Part shown: positions 37,367 to 47,711 of the stretch, in pieces
Position numbering within the stretch: position 1 is the stretch's first letter
Layout of the letters: the number at the start of each line of letters is the position of its first letter
DNA from: Endotrypanum monterogeii
Taxonomy: Eukaryota > Euglenozoa > Kinetoplastea > Trypanosomatida > Trypanosomatidae
Assembly: GCA_000333855.2 (NCBI GenBank)
Contig: CM007316.1
Coordinates: 161,345 to 225,344 of the forward strand
DNA: 64,000 bases
Direction: 5' to 3'
Notes under the pieces: generated by a model
Told to the model about the DNA's origin: nothing
What the model saw: the letters and a program-made list of their open reading frames with translations, nothing else
The model's database searches: none
Made by a program: the position numbers and the translations under genes

Positions 37367-39808
37367 ATGCCGCCTCGATCGCTGACGCATCCGGCAAAGC
37401 CGTACGTCCCTGTCACCTCTGCTTCCATCGATCCCTATGAGGAGGGGCAGAGCTTCCTTGTCGATGATGACCGCCTTGACAGTTGGCTGCTGTTCGTTAC
37501 AGCTGAGCTACAACGCTACAGAAGTCCCTTCGTGGCCGCAGAAGCCCTTTTGACAGAGATGCGGCGCTTCAGTCACGAATTGTATCACCCAGAACGCCTC
37601 TATATTTCGACGGCTCTACGGATACTGCAGGCGTGCGTGCCGCACCTTTCTAAGGAAACAGCGCAGGTGATGCAGGCTGCGGTGCACGAGCTTCTCCCGT
37701 GCTTGGTCTACACGCGCCGCACACCGTTGACGATACCGTACTCAGCACCCTTCCCCTCAAAGAGAATTGAAAAGGTTTCGCAGCTGACCTACGCTGGGGC
37801 CTTCAGGCTTCTGTCGGCTCGTTGGGAGCAGTACCAGAGGAAACTCCAGCAACTCAAGCGACATGTACGCACGCAGAAACACGTGACAGACCGTCTTGTG
37901 CACGGACTCGATGATGTGTGGGTGAAGATATGTTTCTACTCGTGGCGAACGTTTTGCCGAGAAATGAAAGCGCGCAAAGCGCAGCTCCGACGACGACTGC
38001 AGCGGGCTGCGGCCAGCGAGGTGGTGCCGTCCTTCCTGCGTTTATGGAGGCAGTACGCTCGCAAGATCGCCTGGAGGGTCAAGATATCCAGCAACGACAC
38101 GCTTCAACAACAGCTCGAGGAGCTTTACCCCCTCGAGCAGGAGGCTAAGCACCGCTACGATCACCTCTTCGAAGAGGTCAAAGAAAAGACGCGACTGGTG
38201 GGGGACAGCTTGGCTCGACTCAGCGAGACCCAAAGCCGCTACAAAGCACTTGAGGACCTCATCAACGAAACGGACGTCTCGCTAACGGACCACTGGGGGA
38301 CTTGGAAGAGGTGCATGCGGCTGATGTTTGATGACGTCGGTGTGCTGCCTGGAAAAGATGAGGAAAGTCTTCGCCCCCAGTACATCATGAACATCACTGA
38401 TACTGCGTCGATCCTGAGGAAGCGCGCCCGCGGGGTAGCTGACCGGATTGGGCTGAGGCACATAGCGCAGCTGCTCCTGTTTGAGGGGGAGCTTGGCACC
38501 GATGAGGCGGTGCACTTTCGTGGTAGGGCGGGTGGCATGATGAATTCAGTACTACGCATAGGCTCCTCCTTGGATCCCTCCCCGCGTATGTCTTACCTCT
38601 CCGTTCTGACACCTAGCTCTTCTGCCTCGGGATCGCACTCGACTCGCACTATCACAGCAGCACAGGTGAAAAAGAAGACTGCCCGTCGGGCAAATTTGAG
38701 GAGCCCTGTGCCGGATCGACGATACTCCCCTGTAAGGTGGGCCACCGAGGTGACGAAATTGTTCTGGACTGTGACAGCGGTCATCAGCCCAGTGGTGACC
38801 CCGTTTCGTCTGATGGATGTACTACATTCCAGCGAGACACACTTCAACATTACGCTCAGCTTCCTCTCCGCTGTGTACAGCGGCGGTCACTGCTCGGTGT
38901 TTGTACACCAGATAGACGAGGAGGAGGAGTCGACGTCATCGAGTCTGCCCCTTCTTTCGGGTGAGACCTCTGGTAAGGTTTTGGCGGTGCCGGACTCAGG
39001 CGTCATGGGGAGCAATACCGGCAAGTCAACTAGTCGAGAGGAGGTCAAGTGGGGCTCGCTCATGATGCAGGATATGATGTCCGGCATCCAGAGAGTGCAG
39101 GTTTGTTCTGATAGTAATGAGCGATACCTGCAGTCTCTGCACGGAGCCATGATGATGAAGGAAATGGATTCGGTTCATGGGTATCTGGAGGACTTGTATA
39201 ATCGCTGGTCTGCCACTGGCTTACCCCTCTCACGAAAGAAGCTGGAAGCCGCCTGGTTGCCCATTGTGAAACCAGACAGACTGCCCATCCTCTACGCACT
39301 TTTTCCAAAGAGTGGAGTTGGTTCCTTCACTGGGTTGATTCACTATGTGACCCGCGTGGCGGAGTTCAGTGGCTGCTCCTTACAGGGACTTGCAGAGCGG
39401 CTCGATGTTACATACACCTTCGATCTCTTAGACGAGCTGCGCGTTTTCCGTAGCAGTGATGTGGCAACGGCGCTGTTCAGCGAACATATGTCACATTTGA
39501 CCACAGTCTGTGAGTGGCTCAAGGATGAAGCAGATTCGTCGCGGTACAACTTGGATCACCTTTCCTTGCTGCTAAAGCATCAATTCGGATTGAGTCAAGA
39601 GGATGCGGCGGAGGTGTCACGCTACGCACGGTCTGAGAGCGGCCCCGTAGTGAGCATCGATGACATCGAGTGGCTTCTGTTGTTTGGTGCCCCATACGTC
39701 AACCCCTCTCCTTTCATTCCTCTTTTGGAGAAGGTTTCCACTCTGCTTGATGACTGCACACTCTTCTTTCGACAACTTTCTACGACAGCGAAAAAGGGGC
39801 TTCGTTGA
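37367..39808 (+). CDS. Unknown 813-residue coiled-coil protein with Sfi1-like segments
   Basis: Starts at MPPRSL (37367); the open frame continues upstream only through the splice-site pyrimidines. The N-terminal 110 residues are globular and helical. Residues around 180-235 contain two spaced Trp/Arg segments (FYSWRTFCREMKARK and FLRLWRQYARK) that resemble Sfi1/centrin-binding repeats. These are followed by a coiled coil (about 240-300) and a long helical remainder with a low-complexity Ser/Glu linker near 530-560. No enzyme motif or membrane span is visible. A basal-body, flagellar or cytoskeletal role is suggested by the Sfi1-like segments, and a centrin-like gene lies 13 kb downstream, but this is weak inference. 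I do not recognise the family. Confidence 0.75.
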   Translation: MPPRSLTHPAKPYVPVTSASIDPYEEGQSFLVDDDRLDSWLLFVTAELQRYRSPFVAAEALLTEMRRFSHELYHPERLYISTALRILQACVPHLSKETAQVMQAAVHELLPCLVYTRRTPLTIPYSAPFPSKRIEKVSQLTYAGAFRLLSARWEQYQRKLQQLKRHVRTQKHVTDRLVHGLDDVWVKICFYSWRTFCREMKARKAQLRRRLQRAAASEVVPSFLRLWRQYARKIAWRVKISSNDTLQQQLEELYPLEQEAKHRYDHLFEEVKEKTRLVGDSLARLSETQSRYKALEDLINETDVSLTDHWGTWKRCMRLMFDDVGVLPGKDEESLRPQYIMNITDTASILRKRARGVADRIGLRHIAQLLLFEGELGTDEAVHFRGRAGGMMNSVLRIGSSLDPSPRMSYLSVLTPSSSASGSHSTRTITAAQVKKKTARRANLRSPVPDRRYSPVRWATEVTKLFWTVTAVISPVVTPFRLMDVLHSSETHFNITLSFLSAVYSGGHCSVFVHQIDEEEESTSSSLPLLSGETSGKVLAVPDSGVMGSNTGKSTSREEVKWGSLMMQDMMSGIQRVQVCSDSNERYLQSLHGAMMMKEMDSVHGYLEDLYNRWSATGLPLSRKKLEAAWLPIVKPDRLPILYALFPKSGVGSFTGLIHYVTRVAEFSGCSLQGLAERLDVTYTFDLLDELRVFRSSDVATALFSEHMSHLTTVCEWLKDEADSSRYNLDHLSLLLKHQFGLSQEDAAEVSRYARSESGPVVSIDDIEWLLLFGAPYVNPSPFIPLLEKVSTLLDDCTLFFRQLSTTAKKGLR

Positions 39809-39994
39809 GTCGTCGGCTACGCTTCGGTAGACGCGCAAGGGGACTGGCCCACTCAAAGAGCGTCGTGCACGCTGCTTCCGCTATGCAGAAGAGGCTTTGT
39901 GGATGGGCAAGTACTTACTCCACCCCTTTGCAGTCATGTATATTATGAATTTCAGGATTTTCTGTTGTGTCGCTGCGCTCACACGCACACATAA

Positions 39995-40040
<46 letters not shown>

Positions 40041-41030
40041 ATCTACAGACTATATATATCCGAAAAAAATATATAGAACGATGTTTGCGCCGATTAATCA
40101 TCTTTTCGCCTTCCTCCGCGTGATGTTCAGCGTATTGCTGAGGCTACGTTTCTTTGGGTACCCACACGTACAGCGAATGGGGCGGGTTGGTGAGAGCAAA
40201 GTGTCGTCTCTCTGTGTGTGTGTGTGTGTGTGTATTGCACTTTTTTTTTTTTGACTGCAGGATCTTTTTGGATCCGTTGCTTTCCCGCTTAAAGCCCTGA
40301 CAGACCTTCGTGAGCGTCTGTGACGAGCTGGTCTGCTCCTTCTTTTCTGGGCTTCACCAATGACTCCTTCGAACGAACCACTCCTTGGGGTGTGTGTGTA
40401 CTGCAGATGAGGCTGCAGCACGGGCTGACAAAGCAAACCGACACCACTCCTCAGCACAAGCATAGGTACCTTCGACAAAGCTAGTAGTTATCGATAGAAT
40501 TGTGTCACACCCTCACTCCTCTGTTCCTGTCTTCCTTGAGTGCATGTTTTTCGTAGTACAGAGGAGGAGGGTATGGGCAGAGCCGATGGGGTGCTGTCAT
40601 CGCGGCGTTCTCGTGCTTGTAAATGTCTCCAGGTTTGCCCCCGCAGCCCTCCTCCACACTGTGGTCTCTCGCTTTTTTTTTTTTGCCTCCTTGTCCTGCA
40701 TCAACTGCGACTCATCCTCGTTCTTCGGTTTTACACTACACGTTCACCACCCGCTGTTCCCATGCACGGTCAACCCGGTTTGGCAGCGCGACTCAGCCTA
40801 CACGGTCGAATTGGGCCAAGTCTGCAGCTACACTACAGATCAACTGTACTTGGGACTTCTGTGCTGTCCTGAGGCGTCTTGCATAGTAAGAGGTCTGTTG
40901 GCGTTGCTGACCGCGCCTTTGTCCTCTTTTCTACGCACGCGTTTCGCGACAGACGTATCTTCTGTTGAGAAACCCCTTCCCCCCTCCCACACACACACAC
41001 ACACACACACAGACAGACAAAGAAAAAAAA
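39809..41030. other. Spacer before the SEH1-like gene
   Basis: 1.2 kb, no supportable gene. (AC)n at about 39994-40006 joined to (AT)n at 40007-40038, (GT)n at 40215-40233, T runs at 40241-40251 and 40673-40684, and (AC)n at 40989-41011 ending in a candidate splice AG at 41011-41012. Confidence 0.55.
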
Positions 41031-42170
41031 ATGAAGGGAAGAGCTCATTCCGGCAGCATGGCAGGTCTGGTCACTGAACACAAGACTTACGTTCACAATG
41101 TGGCGCTTGATCCGTCTGGCTCTCTTCTGGCATCGTGCTCAAGTGATAAGACAGTAGAGGTGTTCCACCGTCGCACTGTGGCTGGTCGTGGTGCTGTCTG
41201 GGAACCTGGCTGTGCGATGCACGACCACGCTGGCCCAGTGCTGCGTATGGCGTGGTGCCAACACCGTGAGCACGGCCCTCTTCTTGCCACCGCTGGGGCG
41301 GATCGCTGGATTTACGTATATCGTATCATCGTCTCGTCGCACGAAGGGCGTACGCTCCTTCATACGGTACGCTGGTCTCCTGTGCGCGGCTACGAGAAGG
41401 ACGTCATCACGGATGTGGCCTTTGTGCCACCGCAGCAGTACCACGCGCTGTTACTCTCAACGGCCTCGTTGGACGGCTGCGTTCGCCTCTATGAGGTGCA
41501 TCAACCACAGCAGTTTCCATGTGTCTGCCGAATATCACCGGAGGCCGATGCCGCGGCGGAGGGGGCTAGTGACAGCACTGCTTCTCCAACTGGGGTATCC
41601 GCTGGTGCCACCTCAAATTTCACTGGGCCAGGAGTTCCTGAGTGCGGTGAGGGTGTGTCGGCATCGCTGTCAGGATCCTCTGTTCCGGTGCTGCGCTCTG
41701 GTGGGGTTACTGCAATCGGCTGGTTCCCAGGATCTGCAGAGAGCACCATGACCCTCGCGGTGGGCACCGTGTCCGGGCGCTTTTTTCTCTACCGCTACAT
41801 TAAAGTGTCGAACTCTTTCATGTCTATAGCAGTGCCGCAGGTGGAGGCGGGTGTGCTGCGCTGTCGTGCGCCGGTGTGCAACGTGACGTGGGCTCCATGC
41901 GTAGGACGCCGCTTTCAGCTACTCGCGATCTGCTCCCGGCGCGAAGTGTTTCTTCTTCGTCTCAATTGTGTTTCGCCTTCCATTGATGAGAAGCGAAGCT
42001 TTGAGCTGTTTCACGTTCCAATCGGAGCTGTCAGCGCATCCTGGAGTCGTTCGAGCACGCTCTTGTACCTCGCTGCAGACGACCGTCACACTCAGATTTT
42101 TGTTCTACAAATGACTAACCCACTCGATCACCATTCATGGAGGGTCGTGTCTCACAACGTGGCTGAATAA
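41031..42170 (+). CDS. SEH1/SEC13-like WD40-repeat protein
   Basis: A 379-residue WD40 protein; the ATG at 41031 follows a poly(A) run and a second in-frame ATG lies nine codons later. Repeats are visible from HNVALDPSGSLLASCSSDKTVEVF (near 22-45), through VLRMAW..HGPLLATAGADRWIYVY, VITDVAFVPP..LLLSTASLDGCVRLYEV, and VTAIGWFP, to VSASWSRSSTLLYLAADD near the C-terminus. The order and spacing match SEH1, the small beta-propeller shared by the Nup84/Nup107 nuclear-pore subcomplex and the SEA/GATOR2 complex. SEC13 is the closest alternative but is shorter. An Ala/Ser/Gly-rich insertion (about 175-225) interrupts the propeller. Six blades are expected, completed in trans by a partner scaffold. The exact complex in this organism is inference. 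Confidence 0.78.
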   Translation: MKGRAHSGSMAGLVTEHKTYVHNVALDPSGSLLASCSSDKTVEVFHRRTVAGRGAVWEPGCAMHDHAGPVLRMAWCQHREHGPLLATAGADRWIYVYRIIVSSHEGRTLLHTVRWSPVRGYEKDVITDVAFVPPQQYHALLLSTASLDGCVRLYEVHQPQQFPCVCRISPEADAAAEGASDSTASPTGVSAGATSNFTGPGVPECGEGVSASLSGSSVPVLRSGGVTAIGWFPGSAESTMTLAVGTVSGRFFLYRYIKVSNSFMSIAVPQVEAGVLRCRAPVCNVTWAPCVGRRFQLLAICSRREVFLLRLNCVSPSIDEKRSFELFHVPIGAVSASWSRSSTLLYLAADDRHTQIFVLQMTNPLDHHSWRVVSHNVAE

Positions 42171-43560
42171 ATCTGCTTTTTTCGTTACTTCGCACGTATG
42201 CTGTCAGCAGCGGCCCTACATCCTCTTGAATCTACCCTCGGTGATTGCGGTCACGTTTTCCTATCCACTGTATGCACTGAGCGAATGTTCAACACACACA
42301 GATTCCATCGCTTCCACCAGAGCGGTTGGGTAGACACTCCGCCGCGAAGACACACACACACACACACACACACGCATCAGTGCCGAAAGACGTTCTCCAG
42401 TCAATTTTTTTGGGGTATTGAATCCAACGGCAAAACAAATTGATATCAAGTCGATAGCGTGTGCTCGCAAGCGGACAGTGCCGTCGCTTTTGGTGAGGTG
42501 ACGCATCCTTGCAGGCTGATGGATGGAAAGCGTTGAGTGGTCGACAGCACAGGATCATTCCGATCCCCTATATCTGTTTTGCGATCTCAGCGACAGCCGC
42601 TCTCATGGATAGAGAGCGTGCCTAACTTGTTTTTTTTTTGTTAGGTACACATGATGGCTATTTCTTTCCTCCTCCTCAGCAATCGGCCTCCTCCTCTTTC
42701 ACGTCTACTTTTTTTTGTTTCGCGTCCACCGTCTCTTCCCCTCACGTTCGCCTGATGGAGGTATCCACGAGGAGTTCATACGCCCACCAGACTCAACAGA
42801 TTCACACGCACGCGGGTATTTCGAAGTAAAAAAAAGCCTTTCTTTCACTGCTACGTCTCTCCACTACTGCGTCTGTGTCTTGTCGGGGGCACTCCGTGCA
42901 AAGCCAATTGGCTTCTCTGGGTCTGATTGTGATCTGGGCGAGATAGAAAAAAAAGGTGGAGCTCTCGCATTTGACGTGGAAACCGTCTCCACAAACGAGC
43001 AAATTTTTTGCACGGTGTGGTGTGAGTGCGGTGTGCGTGTGTGCACTTGAGTACATGCAAAGCGGGACGGTAAGGGGTCTACAATCGATAGCCAAAGCTG
43101 CGGCTGATTATTATAGGCAGTGTCGGTAGACGTAAATATCCTTTCTTTTTTCCCCATCTTTTGCGGATAGTACCTCTTTGCTCGTTCGCTCGGCCGTATA
43201 AGGGGTTCTCTGCGTCGCTCTCCTTGACCGCTAGCGTGCACTTACCCTCTTGCAATTTTTTTGTTCCTCTTTCGACTTGCATTATCCGCGTGTGTGCAAC
43301 TCTCTAGGAGTCCTACTGATCCTCCGCACAAGACATCCGATAGAGAGGGAGCGAGTGACGTCAGCCTACTGTAGTCGTTTGGGCGATTGAGGTACACCAA
43401 CACGCACATCCAGTCGACTCGCCTTCCCCTCCGCCCGCCGATATTTGATCTTTGCTTACCGCTTTCCGTGTCTCGCGTGCATTCCACTCAAACTTCAACC
43501 GTGCAGCAGCGGGTGCGGCGAAAACAAAAGAGGGAAGAGCACGAATCACACCACATCACA
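42171..43560. other. Spacer before the four-module Cys/His gene
   Basis: 1.4 kb, no supportable gene. (AC)n at 42350-42373, T run at 42631-42639, and mixed pyrimidine stretches to about 43475. Short frames here have no protein-like features. Confidence 0.55.
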
Positions 43561-44676
43561 ATGGAGCGTGGCCAACGTTCTTCGTCAGGGGGACCTGACG
43601 GAGGCATCTGCGCGTTGCATAACAAACGGCGTGGCAGAAGCGATCTCATTCCGTGGAATCAACAGCCAGGTAAGATGCGTTGTACGATTCAGAAGGAGTG
43701 CCATGTGCGTGGCGAGCATCAGCGATCTGGTGGCAGAGAGCAGGGTAGGTCAAGTGGCGGCGGAGACGCTCGTGACAGAGAGCGTAGAGGTGGGATAGGG
43801 CGTGGTGGTGCTCGCGAACGCGGTGGCCGCCGAGATCGCGGTGAGCGTAACGATCGAAGAGATCGTGGAGATAGAGGTGACACTGTCATGTGTCGCCTGC
43901 ACCGTCAGCGCCGTACCGTTCGGCAGATGCGAGAAGTTGCGGCGGGTGTGTTTGAGTGCACCGAGGGCCACCGCTGCAAGCAGTCCGGTGATAGGCGTAC
44001 TGGCGCTGCCGGTGGACGCGGCGCCGCAGACTGGGGGCGATTTCGTGACCAGCGAGGTCCGTCGTTTGTAGAACGTGGTGCAGGACCCCGGCAGCGGCCA
44101 CGACGAGCAGAGCGCCCACCTCGCCCGCCAACGGAGCAGCGCTACGACGACGCAAACGCGGCTGCGTGGGCGCCATCTGCAGGCCCCGGCAACAGGAGTG
44201 GCACAGCAGCTCGACGTCGAGCGGGCAAGGTAGAGCGCAAGGTGTGGTGCGCGTTACATGGAAAACACCTGCCGGGAAGTCAATGCGAGTTTGTGCAGGA
44301 CTGTTGTTACGTCTGTCTTGACCCTAGCACCTGCTTGGCCACGCCACTTGAGGCCCCGGCAATACTGCTCACTCGCGGCTGCACTGAAATGCTGTGCAGC
44401 AAGCACCATACCGTGCGCAGCGCTGGCTTTATGGAGCTGACGGAGAAACCTGTAGCTTACCAGTGTATGGCTGGTCACCCGTGCCGGGGTGTGACAGTGC
44501 CACATATGGGCCAAGGGGCGGACGCCGCTGCAACAGCTGCCCTTGGTGGTCCTGCCGCGATGCCGAGCACAATGGCGGACATCGACGATGATGAGGAGGT
44601 TTACATGGGCTCGCGCGTTGTCAACACCTTTCTGCCACAGAGTGGACGCGAGGCTGTTTCTTCCTTTTTCATGTGA
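43561..44676 (+). CDS. RG/RD-rich protein with four C-x2-H-x(18-20)-C-x5-C modules
   Basis: A 371-residue protein from the ATG at 43561. Four modules share one spacing: C17/H20/C41/C47, C111/H114/C133/C139, C230/H233/C252/C258 and C279/H282/C302/C308. In modules 2 and 4 the last loop reads EGH or AGH before the final Cys. Each module offers three Cys and one His, the right set for one zinc ion. Between modules 1 and 2 lies an Arg/Gly/Asp-rich tract (about 55-107), and between 2 and 3 an Arg/Pro/Gly-rich linker (about 145-225). RGG-like tracts and zinc modules together suggest RNA binding. No targeting signal is clear. I do not recognise a named family; it may be kinetoplastid-specific. The C-terminal 60 residues are acidic then hydrophobic. 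Confidence 0.8.
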   Translation: MERGQRSSSGGPDGGICALHNKRRGRSDLIPWNQQPGKMRCTIQKECHVRGEHQRSGGREQGRSSGGGDARDRERRGGIGRGGARERGGRRDRGERNDRRDRGDRGDTVMCRLHRQRRTVRQMREVAAGVFECTEGHRCKQSGDRRTGAAGGRGAADWGRFRDQRGPSFVERGAGPRQRPRRAERPPRPPTEQRYDDANAAAWAPSAGPGNRSGTAARRRAGKVERKVWCALHGKHLPGSQCEFVQDCCYVCLDPSTCLATPLEAPAILLTRGCTEMLCSKHHTVRSAGFMELTEKPVAYQCMAGHPCRGVTVPHMGQGADAAATAALGGPAAMPSTMADIDDDEEVYMGSRVVNTFLPQSGREAVSSFFM

Positions 44677-45385
44677 GATGTATGAGTGGCGGTGGCGCTT
44701 TGGAGCGAGAATGGGGCGGCCACCACAACTGGAATCACATCAAAGGGTTCCGACCAGGTTCGTTCTCAGTAACTGTTCTGGGCAGGACTCTTGGCGAGCA
44801 CGAGGCTTTCGGGTGGAATGGGAAGGTGGGAGTTGGTCAAACGGCTGATCTCCGGCGGTGGCCAAACTGTTGTACCCTTTCTTGTCTGTGACACCCATTG
44901 CGGTGGTACGTGTTCTTTCTCACTCATCCTCACAGGCGCACGAATTCTCTACTGTTTTCTTCATAGAGCGGGTGGCCGGCTCCAATGTGTTAAAAAAACG
45001 AGAGAAAAAAAAAGACGGCAAGTGATCGATTTCACCAGTGTGCAGCGAGATACCAAGTTGGGGTTTTGGAGATTATCCTATTTAAGCCCCATGTATGGGG
45101 TTATACACACTATTAGCTGGGGACAACAAGATCCTCTTCAGACTTCCCTACGCGGGGGGTAGTACATTTTCCTGCTCAACACTTCCAGGATCTTTATTTG
45201 AGGATTGTGCTTTTCCCCAGTACATCGCCCTGCCAGGATCTCCCAGCCACGCTCACTTTTGAAAAGTGTCACCGCGTTGCACGTTGGTGCGGCCCAGCGA
45301 TCCTTAAATGTGATATCTTTTGTCTCCTTTTTCCCCTCTTTTTTTTTCTTCTGCTTGCATACGTATATGTACATATACATACGCA

Positions 45386-45423
<38 letters not shown>

Positions 45424-45647
45424 TTATTTCACCATCTTTCTGTCTCTGAATGCCATCCTCGCCGATCCCACGGAATTCTTCTGCACAGGCTCAACATCAA
45501 GCGTCGGTGAAAAGCAGCACAAATACTAAGAGGCATCCGGACTCGCAGACATCACTCAATCGATCGCAGGCAAAGAGGGAGAAGCGAAGCACAAAACGTG
45601 CACCTCTCGCATCAGGGTTTTCCTCACGAGACTCGCATCTTCGCACT
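44677..45647. other. Spacer before the AMMECR1 gene
   Basis: No independent gene supported. Contains a pyrimidine stretch near 45318-45356, (TA)n at 45390-45419 and a possible acceptor AG at 45488-45489. An in-frame ATG at 45450 could extend the AMMECR1 protein by 66 residues, but those residues are low in complexity. Confidence 0.5.
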
Positions 45648-46208
45648 ATGGCAGCTACACCAGAGATGGCGGAGTACTGCCTCCGCGTCATAGAGCAAGA
45701 GATCAACTCTCCCAATGGCCCGCCGGTGCCACTGCCAGCTATTCCAAAGCAGGACTCAGCTTGCTTCGTGACACTCACAACACTGCCACATGACCGGCTG
45801 CGCGGCTGCATCGGATCGCTTCAACCAGGTAACCTTAAGGAGGACATGCGTCGGCTCGCCATCGCCGCAGCCTTCAAAGACTCTCGCTTTCCCAAGGTGA
45901 GCAAGGAAGAGCTGCCAACGCTTCGCTGCTGCTTCAGTTTGCTGCACACTTTTGAGCCTTGCTCTGCCTGGAATGACTGGGAGATAGGGAAGCACGGTCT
46001 CATCGCCGAGTACGACGGCTACAGCGCCACATACCTGCCCTCGGTGGCGGAGGAGCAAGGCTGGGACCACAGGGAAACTCTTGTAAGTCTCCTTGAAAAG
46101 GCAGGCTTTGAGGGCAGAGTGACCGACAAGGTTCTCGGAGGTGTAGACATGACGAGGTATCAGGTGAGCAAGGCCTTTAAGGACTACAAGGATATCCCAG
46201 GCTCGTGA
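45648..46208 (+). CDS. AMMECR1-domain protein
   Basis: A 186-residue AMMECR1-domain protein taken from the ATG at 45648. The same frame opens at an ATG at 45450 with 66 extra Ser/Arg/Lys-rich residues, and I cannot exclude that longer form. The signature LRGCIGS lies at 51-57, followed by AIAAAFKDSRFPKVSKEEL and LPSVAEEQGWDHRETLVSLLEKAGF, all highly conserved from archaea to man. The structure in other species is a two-subdomain fold with a groove around the LRGCIG motif. The biochemical function is still unknown; human AMMECR1 is linked to a contiguous-gene deletion syndrome. No targeting signal is present, so a cytosolic or nuclear location is likely. The domain appears complete. Confidence 0.88.
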   Translation: MAATPEMAEYCLRVIEQEINSPNGPPVPLPAIPKQDSACFVTLTTLPHDRLRGCIGSLQPGNLKEDMRRLAIAAAFKDSRFPKVSKEELPTLRCCFSLLHTFEPCSAWNDWEIGKHGLIAEYDGYSATYLPSVAEEQGWDHRETLVSLLEKAGFEGRVTDKVLGGVDMTRYQVSKAFKDYKDIPGS

Positions 46209-47711
46209 GCGGCACCGTCGCCGACAACCACGCGGATGGTTTGACACTGCTCGTGGTGGTGATGGTTGGGCTGACCATGTTTGTTGACATCAGCGTGCAG
46301 GTGAGAATTCTTTTCCTGTTGATTTTTTTCTTCACCTTCCGTTTGCCCTTCCATTCTCTCTTTTTGGCTTCTCCCACAGTTGGATTTTCAAGAACTCTAA
46401 GGTGCTTGATAATGCGCCAAAACAAAAAAAAACGCAAGGGGGAGGAAGAGAAAGGGGGCGGGGTGACGAAAAAAAAAAAATACAGCGGCGCTGGGTTGGC
46501 ATCTCTTCGCTTGCCCCCCCTTTTTTTTTCTGCTTGCCTGTGCGGTGCATTGTCTTGATTCATGTTTTGCTGTTTATGATTTCCCTGGCTACCGTACTAG
46601 ATTTTTGTTTTGATAAGTGATGGTGTGCTGCCCAAACTTGTCTTATCTTACTTCCGCTTCTTATTTCCTCTCTGCCCTCGCGCTGTACTCCGAAACAGAA
46701 ACACGCACACACACTCGTGCCAATGTAGTGGCTTTTTTTTTTGGCAAAATTTTGTTTATTGATGTGTCGTGTGTGTGTGTGTTGTGTGCCTTGTGAGGTG
46801 GGAGTCTTGTGCTTCATCCAAACACTCATCTCTGTCGCGGGGTGGTGCGTATGGACGGTCGGACGCTTCCGTTTCAAAACTCTTCGCTTTCGCTCAACTG
46901 AAAAAAAAAATGTATGTATATTTACATAAATACCTCCTCCACGCTTTTTTCCCATCATCTCGTGCTGCTTTTCTGCCATCGTTGATCGGATATTGAGCAC
47001 ACCACCTCCGTGTGAGGTCTCAGGAGCTTACTGCCGATGGTGTGGAAAAGGGCCCAGGTGTGGTCCCTCCCTTCTTCCCCTCCCTTCTCCACCCATCCCG
47101 GATCACTTCGGGTGTCGACAAAGTCGAGAGCGAGAAGGGTGAGAGTGGAGGGGAAGGGTATTGGCCGAAGAGTGGTTTGGGGGGTGGGGCGGGTGAGTGG
47201 AGGGTGCTCGACTCGACTCTTATGTTCAGCAGTAGAACGAGGGCGTTGTGAAATTTTTTTTTTGTTCTCGGTAGATGCCGAACTCACATCGGATAACTCC
47301 CCTTACTCTGCTGACCTTTTATATACGACTCTCGTCTGTTGCCCCATTTTCATGCTGTCATCATCATCTCATCGACTTCGTTGTATGCCTGCTGTTTTTT
47401 CTCCATTCGCCTCCAACCGGGCGGTGCTTACTGCAGTTTTCCGGGAACCGAGCCCTCGCCTTTTTTTTTTTTGGGAGGGGCGTGCACGAGTGCGTATGTG
47501 TGTGTGTGTGTGTATGTGCCTTTCGTCTCTTTCCGACTCGACGCATTTCTGTGAACACTGAGTCCGTGTTTCTGACAACCGGAAAAATAGGACCGCGCCG
47601 CAGTGAGCCTGTGCTGCTGCGTATACGATTGTTGCAGATGAATATCCTCAAGGATACCTAAATCGAGACCCTCGCTTTCTTGTCAGCAAGGGTGCATCCA
47701 GGGTAGAATGT
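46209..47711. other. Spacer between AMMECR1 and PTPDC1-like genes
   Basis: 1.5 kb without a supported gene but holding repeat copy A (46981-47240). Also A runs near 46468-46479, T runs near 46508-46518, 46733-46742 and 47460-47472, and (GT)n near 47499-47512. A four-codon upstream frame (ATG at 47708, stop at 47720-47722) overlaps the next gene's start. Confidence 0.55.
46981..47240. repeat. 260-bp dispersed repeat, copy A
   Basis: Matches 56753-57012 base for base over 260 nt in the same orientation, with one substitution near the right end (agtagaacga against agtaggacga). Begins gttgatcggatattgagcac. Both copies are G-rich on the plus strand in their right half. No gene, tRNA-like box or obvious target duplication was seen at the edges. 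Both copies lie in a spacer 390-470 nt upstream of the next gene. Confidence 0.9.
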
